Positions 55,772-64,000 of a DNA stretch of 64,000 nt are shown here, piece after piece. Source of the stretch: Hirundichthys speculiger. Lineage: Eukaryota; Chordata; Actinopteri; Beloniformes; Exocoetidae. Position numbers and translations under genes: made by a program. The stretch lies in contig JAGFBZ010002329.1 of assembly GCA_018398805.1 (NCBI GenBank), positions 62,001 to 126,000 of the forward strand. The letters run 5' to 3'. Position 1 is the stretch's first letter. Each line of letters opens with the position of its first letter. Under the pieces are notes generated by a model. The model searched no databases. It worked only from the letters and a program-made list of their open reading frames with translations, and was not told the origin of the DNA.

Positions 55772-56595
55772 TGAAGGTCACGGACGAGTTGGAAGAAGCG
55801 GGAAAAACTGGGAAACAGTGAAAAAGAGCGGGAACGTGCTCACGTGGTCGCGGCCTTTTCAGCGCTCTGGTGTTACGATCTTAAATCCCCAACCTAAAAG
55901 CAATTGTTAAAGCTTCACTGGACAGCACAGCTCCATTTTACCGTTTATGGTCCTTGGTCATCAGGGTTCATCTTCCCTGGTTTTGACCCCGTCCTGCACA
56001 GAACATCTCGGTGTCCTACGTGAGTCCCGGGTTGCTGTAAGCTAGCTGCAGTGACGTCAGAGGTGCAGTGGACTCGATCTAAAAATGGGCGAGCACTAAA
56101 TGTTGGCACGAGTGCAGGGAAGAGTTCGACCGCTTGTGCGCATCCCTGCAGTGAAATAAAAAAAAGAAAATGACTCATCACCGCTGCAAAAACTGCATGA
56201 AAAGCTCTGGTAACAGGTCAGGTGTGAGTTTTGAGTTGGGGAATTAAATTTAAGCTTTCCTGAAAGCAGCAAACACACAACTGTCTACATTGAAGTCCCT
56301 GAATAGTAGGATTGAAGAAACCAATCTTGAGGATATAGTATTAGCGGTTATTGTATGATCCCTCCTTTGGAGCAGCTTTTACACGGTCGTGTCTGCCGTC
56401 ACGCCGGAAAGTCAAACCGGAAACGCCCGGAAGGCTTTGCGTTAAGCCCCCTCGACTGTGCACCTGGAGAGATAATTTAAGTTCAGCCGTCCAGGTCTGC
56501 GTGACAGAAACTGACACTGTTGCTGGTTTTGAAGAAGCCTTAAATAACCTTCAGCGGGGTAAATATTTACTCCCAGATATTTGCTTTTCCTTTTT
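55772..56595. other. No gene recognised
   Basis: No domain or repeat recognised; frames of 60-90 codons overlap on both strands. Confidence 0.4.
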
Positions 56596-56597
56596 TA

Positions 56598-56790
56598 AGG
56601 CTGCGCGGTGGTGCAGTCGGTAGCGCCGTAGCCACACCGGGCCGAATAAAGGCCCGGTCTGTTGCTGAGTGAATGTCCTCCCAGTGCTTCTGTGGGTTTT
56701 CTCGGGGTCCTCCAACTTCCTCCGGTCCAGAAAAACACTAGCGGTGATCTGTGCAGGGAAGTCAGGCTAAAACTAGCCTGTGGCTTGTGG
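56598..56790 (+). mobile_element. SINE family B, tRNA-like head
   Basis: Head ggctgcgcggtggtgcagtc then ggtagcgc (A-box-like), with a body cagtgcttctgtgggttttctcggg and cttcctccggtccagaaaaa. The B box is damaged. Decayed and 3'-truncated. Confidence 0.6.
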
Positions 56791-56944
56791 AGCTCTTTTC
56801 AGTGCTGAAAGTGTATTTTTCCTCTCAAATCTGTGTTCTTTCCTTTAACGAGTGGTGTTAATTTGCTGAGACAAAAACCAGGGAGTGGGAGGAGCTTTGG
56901 GAGGCGTTGGAAAGCGACCCAGCCGAGGTCAACGGGGGCTGGGG

Positions 56945-57135
56945 TGCTGTTGACCCTGGTCCTCAAGAACCCCTATCCAACATGTTTTAGAGGTTTTTCT
57001 ATCTTCAACACACTTGATTCTAATTAATGGTCGTTATCAGGGTGTCATCAACGTCTGTTAATGGCACAGCCACTTGCTAAAGCGGGGAAACATCTCAAAC
57101 CTGCTGGATGGGGGCTCTCCAGGACCAGGACTGGG
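56945..57135. mobile_element. Fold-back MITE (family P), copy 3
   Basis: Left ttgaccctggtcctcaagaa, right ctccaggaccaggactgggc, with caacatgttttagaggttt and aaacatctcaaacctgctgg inverted between. Best-preserved ends of this family in the window. Confidence 0.65.
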
Positions 57136-57148
57136 CACCCTTGACTTT

Positions 57149-57350
57149 GAGGATCTCCTCAATCCCACCGACACGTCTTCCACAGAGGAAGCTGAGTTTG
57201 TGGACTTCGAGACACCAAAGAAGGTCCATGGTGGCGAGGGGGGGTGGACAAGGATCCCCCTGAGTTCCATAAAGCTCTGGATGCTGAAGGGCTGTCTTGG
57301 CTGACACGCCTGTTCAACATCGACGTGGACTCCAGATTTGTAGACAGGGG
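57149..57350 (+). pseudogene. Non-LTR retrotransposon fragment between endonuclease and RT
   Basis: The plus strand reads EDLLNPTDTSS followed by a Glu-rich stretch, then ctgagttccataaagctctgg-type DNA and LSWLTRLFN. This order is the linker just before the reverse-transcriptase domain of a common fish LINE, as I remember it. Frameshifts separate the pieces. Family clade not resolved. Confidence 0.55.
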
Positions 57351-57490
57351 CGCTGGAGGGTACCACTCTCCCTCCGTTGGCCTACGAACGGGTGCATTCG
57401 AAGAACCTTAGATTCAGGAGGATTCACCCATTTGGGCCCTTAACGTTCATCAGCACAAATGTGAGCGCAACCATTGTGACCAGTTCACAA

Positions 57491-59040
57491 GGGACCAGTG
57501 TGGACCAGTGTGAATCAGTATGGACCAGTGTGAATCAGTATGGACCAGTGTGGACCAATGTGGACCAGTGAGGACCAATGTGGACCAGTGTGGACTAATG
57601 TGGACCAGTGTGGACCAATCAGTATGGACCAGTGTGGACCAATGTGGACCAGTATGGACCAATGTGAATCAGTATGGACCAGTGTGGACCAGTGTGGACC
57701 AATCAGTATGGACCAGTGTGGACCAATGTGGACCAGTATGGACCAATGTGAATCAGTATGGACCAGTGTGGACCAGTGTGGACCAGTGTGGACCAATGTG
57801 GACCAGTGTGGACCAGTGTGAATCAGTATGGACCAGTGTGGACCAGTGTGACCAGTGTGGACCAGTGTGAATCAGTATGGACCAGTGTGGACCAGTGTGG
57901 ACCATTGTAAATCAGTATGGACTAATGTGGACCAGTGTGGACCAATGTGGACCAGTGTGGACCAGTGTGGACCAATGTGGACCAGTGTGGACCAGTGTGG
58001 ACCAATGTGAATCAGTATGGACCAATGTGGACCAGTGTGGACCAGTGTGGACCAATGTGAATCAGTATGGACCAATGTGGACCAGTGTGGACCAGTATGG
58101 ACTAATGTGGACCAATGTGGACCAGTGTGGACCAATGTGAATCAGTATGGATCAGTGTGGACCAGTATGGACCAGTGTGGACCAGTGTGGACCAGTGTGG
58201 ACCAGTGTGACCAGTGTGGACCAGTGTGAATCAGTATGGACCAGTGTGGACCAATGTGGACCAGTGTGGACCAGTGTGGACTAATGTGGACCAGTGTGGA
58301 CCAGTGTGGACTAATGTGGACCAATTTGGACCAATGTGAATCAGTATGGACCAGTGTGGACTAATGTGGACCAGTGTGGACCAATGTGAATCAGTGTGGA
58401 CCAATGTGAATCAGTGTGGACCAGTGTGGACCAGTGTGGACCAATGTGAATCAGTATGGACCAGTGTGGACCAATGTGGACCAGTGTGGACCAGTGTGGA
58501 CCAATGTGAATCAGTATGGACCAATGTGGACCAATGTGAACCAATGTGGACCAGTGTGGACCAATGTGAATCAGTATGGACCAGTGTGGACCAATGTGGA
58601 CCAGTGTGGACCAGTGTGAACCACTGTGGACCAGTATGTACCAGTGTGAACCAATGTGGACCAGTGTGAACCAATGTGAATCAGTACTGACCAGTGTGGA
58701 CCAGTGTGAACCAATGTGAATCAGTACTGACCAGTGTGGACCAGTGTGGACCAATGTGGACCAGTGTGAACCAATGTGGATCAATGTGGACCAATGTGGA
58801 CCAGTGTGGACCAGTGTGGACCAATGTGAATCAGTATGGACCAGTGTGGACCAATGTGGACCAGTGTGGACCAGTGTGAACCAATGTGGACCAGTATGTA
58901 CCAGTGTGAACCAATGTGGACCAGTGTGAACCAATGTGAATCAGTATGGACCAGTGTGGACCAGTGTGAACCAATGTGGACCAGTGTGGACCAATGTGAA
59001 TCAGTATGGACCAGTGTGGACCAGTGTGGACTAATGTGGA
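57491..59040. repeat. Minisatellite, 10-bp unit, about 155 copies
   Basis: Unit tggaccagtg with recurrent variants tggaccaatg, tgaatcagta, tggactaatg and tgaaccaatg. Higher order: tgaatcagta recurs roughly every 60 bp over 58380-58620. The block 58561-58690 is repeated at 58821-58950, offset exactly 260 bp with two differences. Long frames on both strands (up to 197 codons) arise because the unit has no stop in most registers, not because of a gene. Confidence 0.97.
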
Positions 59041-59194
59041 ACCCTATGCACAATTCTATAAGGGCCCCCTATTTTTGTTTTTAGCCTGTTTATATCTCAG
59101 ATGGGTGCAAACATGCAAATGTTTCCTGGGAGGCGGGAAACTAATCCCAAATTTTAATTTAAGCTAGCTAAAGCCTGCAGGTGTGAAGGCACCC

Positions 59195-59280
59195 TGAGAT
59201 GAACGCCATTTCCGTCCTGGACATGGTGGAGGAGCGCAGACACCTGGGCGTTCACCTGAGAACCAGACTGGACCGGATCA
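59195..59280 (+). pseudogene. Possible LINE fragment (HLGVHL motif)
   Basis: Reads VLDMVEERRHLGVHLRTRLD. This resembles the Y-K-Y-L-G-V-x-L...L-D-W block after the catalytic motif of fish LINE reverse transcriptases. Too short for firm assignment. Confidence 0.35.
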
Positions 59281-59299
59281 TATCCAGGCTGCCGCCGTC

Positions 59300-61685
59300 A
59301 CTCATGAAACCCTCACAGAGGCCGTCGTTGCGGCCCGGCCTCGCAGGTCCGTGTTTGTCCGACGGCACGTGTCGGTTCCACCTGCTCCGCCCTGACCGCT
59401 GCGGTTCACCACGGCGACCAGATTGGACGGTACATTCGGGGACGTGAGTCACGGGCAGCATCTCGCTGCGCGGCAGGGGACGACCCGTGACGGGCAAAAA
59501 ATACGCCGAAGAGCATCGGTCGCGTCGTTGCACATTCAGCTCGTGGTCACTCGTTCCTCATCTGCCAAAAAGGAGGAAACGCTGACGCGCACGTGTCGAG
59601 CCCGAGCTTTGCAGCAGCTGCTGAGCTTCGGCGAGCGTCCCAGTCAGCTGCCTGCGTCCTAACTGGGAAAAACAACCATGAGAATAGAAGGTCTATTTCC
59701 AACCTGAGCCCCGCCGTCCAATTAATCACCGGGCAGCCGGCAGGTTGCTTCTTTCTTTTTTTTTTTTATTTTCAAATTAAAAGGAGCAACTTCAGCTGCC
59801 ACAGTAAATACAGACGGGGGAGAGTTGATGTAGGACTGAATAGGAAGAGGAGGAAGAGGAGGAAGAGGAGGAGGAGGAACAAACAAATGTAAAGGCCGAC
59901 CGCTGACACACTGGTGACATTTACCCCCGCATGAATTCATCAACACGGGGTCAATACGAGTGCCCGTTTTATTTTTGGAAGCTGGCAGAGGCACACAGCG
60001 ACACATGATGTCCAGAGCATACTCACTTTTAAATGCTCTGCCCCCCCCCCGCCCCCCCCCGAGGCTGGCATCGACTCACCCCTGAGGGCGCAAACTAATT
60101 TGCTCACAACCTAAACTCCTCTGGACAACTGTCCAAACACTCGCCCCGCTGCAGGGCACCGCCGGGTTATAACGAGGGATGATTGTGTGCGGGGGGCGAG
60201 TTTGTTTTTCTTGGGCTCGTGGTTGCAGCTTAGCCCCGTTAGCCCGTGAGACCCGAACCCCCCCCCCCTCCCCTGAATCGGTGAGTGTTAATGTCAACCC
60301 AGCTACTCTCGCACATGTCGCAAAGTGTGAAATGTTTGGATCAGGAGTTTACGAGAAGGAGACTCGTCTCAGAAATGATCTGACCGAGAGCTTTACTGTA
60401 ATTCATCTGGATTCCCATATAAATAAATAATATCCTTTCTCAACCTACTGGTACCTACTGGGAGTACAGCGGGAACATCTTTATATTATAAAGGTTTACT
60501 CTGATAATTCGATCACTGTGTCAGATTAGGCTAATCTGTTTAGAGAGTCAAGAGTTCGTCCGAGGCACATGACGGGGATACGTGCTGTCGTAAACAAGCT
60601 ATATGAACAATTTAAAGGGCCTGTGTGAAGCACACGGCTGTTTCCGGAAGGGTCTAAGACAGGGAATCTTAACCTCGTTGGAGGTGCTGAACCCCAAGAG
60701 TTTCATCTGGACAGTCACCGAACCCTTTTCAAATTCAAGACAGAGGTACATGTTTTACTGGTGCACAAAATTAACCGTGCATTAACATCACTGTGTTAAA
60801 GTAATAAAAGCAATACAATGCATGAGCTGCAGGAATTACAGACCTTACTCATTACCTCCGCCAAGGAGGTTATGTTTTTACCGGCGTTTATCTGTCTGAG
60901 AGAAAAAAGGGCAAAAAAACACAACAAACTACAGGAAAGAAAATGGAGCACAGTTACAGTAACAAGGTGCTCCTAATTAACTATGGAATGAGCTGGAGGA
61001 GGAAGAAGGGAGGAGGAAAGGGGGAAGAGCAATGGAGACACCACTCAGCAGATCATGTTAGCGTCCCCCTGCAGCGTAGGCCTATAGCAGCATAGCTATG
61101 ACGAAGCTGTGATAAACTTTAGAGGACGCTTCTAATAAAACTACACATGGATACACAGCGGATTTACGTCTAGTATAATATAACAAAAATATCACAGTTT
61201 TTATGCCGGTTGTATCATTTTATTTTGTCATATTTGTCTGCGACACATTTTACAGACCGGATTGGTACTCAGAGCAGCCCCCCATAAAACTGCCTGATGT
61301 GACCTTTATGTTTAAAACGATCAGCGAACGTAAACACGGCAACCATCCCACCGTTTTATTTTGTTTTTCTTCTTTTTTTTCTTCGCCTTCGCCATCTTCT
61401 TCCTCTTTTATTCACTGGCGGTTGACAGACAGTGAAATTGTGCGCCGCCGCCACCAGGTGGTGCAGAAAGGTAAAGCTGAAAGGACTGAGGAGGCGGTCT
61501 CCCCCCGTCACAGTCCCAGGATCCCAGTTCTACCCTGGACCCCTGCTGATGGAAACACCGGCAGTGTGAGCCGATGTGCAAAAGAAGAACCATTTTCTGA
61601 CCATTGCATCACTTCAGCACTCCTATTCGTCGTGAGAATGTAAAAGAAAAACAAACATAAAGCTGTATGATGTTTTGTTAAAACC
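59300..61685. other. No gene recognised; CpG-rich start, simple repeats
   Basis: 59310-59640 is rich in CpG and may be a CpG island. A GGA/GAA run lies at 59842-59879 and C runs at 60041-60060 and 60258-60267. A 146-codon plus-strand stretch at 61203-61643 includes a low-complexity Phe/Ser tract and no domain. A short piece of the cctccgccaaggaggttatg repeat is at 60852-60900. Confidence 0.35.
60852..60900 (+). repeat. Widespread fish repeat fragment (cctccgccaaggaggttatg type)
   Basis: attacctccgccaaggaggt followed by ccggcgtttatctgtctg matches the reverse of 22810-22873. Confidence 0.6.
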
Positions 61686-62764
61686 TAGATAAAACAAGTT
61701 AACGCGTTATTATTGCGTTAACTCATTAATTTATTAACACCGACATCTATTTTATCGCGCGTTAACGCATGTTGCTCACATGCTTTTGTTTTGAAAAGTC
61801 TGTTACTGGCTGCTGCAGAACTGGAAGACAATTCTCAGGTAAACCTGCGGAAAAGCTAAAACAGACACGGAGAACGGTAAAAATCTGTGAACTTGACAGT
61901 TCGGTAGCAACTCAGGTAGCAATATTAACAATTCTGTCTGAGAAAAAAAATAATTCTGGACTGCAACAAAACTTTGTGGTCATTCCTCCATGTTCCATCA
62001 GATCTGCTCCATTTGTTCACTGTCCTGCTGTTCTCTAGCTGGTTACTGCAGTGTGGCTCCATCTAGTGGCACAGATGTGTAATGACAACAGAAAGTCCAG
62101 TCCTCCATTATAAAACAAATTCAGTTCTGTGGCCCGTTTTTTAATTTCGTATTTTTGATCCAAGTCTAAAATTGAAGTATTAAAAAAACAGGGTTTTTTT
62201 CTTTCATTTTTTTGTTAGATTAAAAATGAAAAACGTAAGAAAATTTCACTTTTTAATTTTTTTTAAATATTTGATTGATACACTGATTGATAAAGTTACA
62301 GAACTTTAACATGGACATTTTCATTTTAAAGTTCTCCCAGACGGAGGATTCAACAGAAACAAGGTTATTTGTAACAACTGACAAGTTGAACTCCCCGTTA
62401 AAAGTTTCTGCTGTTACCTCAGAAATTACCTGTTTTAATGTTCTGATTGTGCTGAGACACAATCATTTTGTTAGATTTTGTTTGTAGACTTTTAATAAAA
62501 ACAGGATTACATTAATGCTCTGGCAGTGGCAATAAGCTTTATTTTATTTTACATTTTTTAAGATGAGATTTACAATAAATATGTGTTTCTGACAAGTGAT
62601 GATGTTAAAAGTGTTTAAACAACAAATGTTATGACCCTTTAGTTCATATGGCAGCAGAACATTTAAATAAAAGGGGATTTTACACTACTTTTGAATTCAT
62701 TATTTGATTTTCCGTATACAATGCAATTAATCGTGATTAAAATTTCAATCGTTGCCCAGCCCTA
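61686..62764. mobile_element. Long form of the tagggctgggcaa MITE
   Basis: About 1.08 kb. The right end ggaaaatcaaataatg/aatcgttgcccagccct matches 54681-54911. The left end acaagttaacgcgttattat then gcgttaactcatt also matches, with a mutated outer terminus (ctagataaaa). The short copy lacks the ~800 bp middle. No transposase frame in the middle. Confidence 0.65.
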
Positions 62765-64000
62765 ATTAAAACCAAAGGCCAATAAAGATATGACCTGCTG
62801 CCTCTCAGGCTTCTTGGCTGTCATGTCTCAGTTCTTCTGAGCCTTTTGTCCTGCTGGACAGGTACAGAGGCTGTCTGCACATTCCTTCTGCATGTATAAA
62901 GATTCCTGTTCGAAACACTCGAAGCATTACAGCGACGTACGTATCAGCTTCCACATGAATTCTTTAAGTCAGTTGGGCATCACATGAAGACGTAAAGAGA
63001 TAAAGTCCTCGTGTAACAATGACTTAGTTCCTTTGTTCATCGCTGGAAGAGAAGCCGAACCACCCAGAATACTGGATAACTTCTCCAGGTGTTTTATTGC
63101 AGCGCTGCTCTTTGAAGGAGAGTGAGGTGTGAATGGAAACACTGACCGAATCAACCTGAGTCTGCTGGCCTCCTCGTCTCTGGTTTCCCTCCCGTTCACC
63201 TGAAACCGGCCGTCGCTCACCTGCGTGATCCGCAAGCGTGTCGCCGGTTCACCTCCGTCACAACCTCCTTCCTCCAAAGCAGGGGATCGGGCTTACAACG
63301 AGACATGGAGTACTGGAGTACTGGCACAAGGTCACTGGGACAAGACACGTCACTGTTAATGGACACTCTGGTGATTACTGCAGTATCAGACCTCTGATCC
63401 CCCAGCATGCACTTCACATCAGGCACTGTTTGTTTCTGAAACTCATGGTTTCCTTTAGCAGGGCTGAGTTATCAGAGGAGTTAAGTATCTTCTCTACTGT
63501 TGACAGGATTTACTGCAGCGTTCAGCCACGTCCTCTACAAATCTCACTTCGATACATTTTTATGACGCTAAACAGTTTTGTGTTGACAGCGTAATTGTTT
63601 TTTGGGACTTATTTTTTTAACGGGTTAGCATAAATTGGTCTGTGTCACAATCCCAACACGTTCGTGCGCTCAAGAAATCTACCACAAATAGCTCTGGTGA
63701 GCCAACAAACAGATTTAGAGATGACTCTTCCAGCCAAAGGCCGACCAGATTTGAACCAGTGGGAGTCTGCCACATCATCGAGGGGTGTGGTGTTGAAGTA
63801 TGGGACCTGGCAGGGGAACCGCCCACGCGTGAAGCAGGCGGTCAACTCCGCGGTGGCGGCAGATTTTCTTTTACCATCAGAGAAGAGAAACCAGTAACAC
63901 TCTTCATTAGATGCCTCCCATTAGACTGGAACACGCACCTGCATGATGCAGGTAAACCACCTAAAGGGGTTGCATCCGTACTGGAGGTACTGGAAGTACT
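62765..64000. other. No gene recognised
   Basis: 1.2 kb of unique-looking DNA with short overlapping frames (60-118 codons) on both strands and no recognised domain or repeat. It continues past the window end. Confidence 0.35.

Noticed and set aside
57515..58934. Minus-strand open frames of up to 197 codons, with matching plus-strand frames
   Set aside because: They are registers of the 10-bp minisatellite; the protein repeats every 10 residues and has no fold or start context.
61203..61643. 146-codon frame as a host gene
   Set aside because: Includes a low-complexity Phe/Ser tract from a T-rich run, no domain and no start context worth noting.

Overview
The window reads as nuclear DNA from a ray-finned (teleost) fish. 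That call rests on its repeats, not on any host gene: tRNA-derived SINEs, a Rex1-like LINE, internally deleted Tc1 elements, a TTAA-flanked piggyBac derivative, hAT elements with BED-finger remnants, Tigger-like MITEs, fish-style microsatellites and two large minisatellites. No host protein-coding gene, tRNA, rRNA or other host RNA gene could be supported. It looks like an intergenic or deep intronic stretch built largely of mobile elements at several stages of decay.

Layout. 1-5 kb: dispersed repeats, then a Tigger-like repeat split by a SINE (3281-3560) and by a ~760 bp element encoding an 87-residue Myb/SANT-like protein (3636-4397). 5-10.7 kb: a CpG-rich patch, an 837 bp MITE with a 6-bp target duplication, a TTAA-flanked piggyBac derivative and a decayed Tc1/mariner copy. 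11-18 kb: hAT and Tc1 ends, a piggyBac-related palindrome, a LINE reverse-transcriptase pseudogene and a second Myb/SANT element in the opposite orientation. 20-24 kb: two copies of one repeat family, one split by a BED-type hAT and the other by a Tigger-like MITE plus SINE. 25-30 kb: an uninterrupted relative of the 3-kb repeat, a 19-bp minisatellite, a Tc1 pseudogene and an AT-rich MITE holding a hAT with a perfect 8-bp target duplication. 30-41 kb: a 45-base G run, several MITEs and a Tc1 with a large internal deletion inside an LTR-like repeat. 41-49 kb: a complete 1.6 kb BED-type hAT with another hAT in its zinc finger, a second internally deleted Tc1, a SINE and a third BED-hAT. 51-57 kb: further MITEs and LINE, SINE and Tc1 fragments. 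57.5-59.0 kb: a 10-bp minisatellite of about 155 units. 59-64 kb: a CpG-rich stretch and a 1.08 kb MITE whose short form lies at 54.7 kb.

Most long open frames are shadows of repeats; both minisatellites are open in several frames because the unit itself has few stops. The best-preserved coding sequences are the two Myb/SANT reading frames and the DD34E piece of a Tc1 transposase. Much of the insertion history can be read directly, because interrupted and uninterrupted copies of the same repeat lie in one window. Superfamily names come from terminal motifs, target duplications and remembered family consensus; none was checked against a database.
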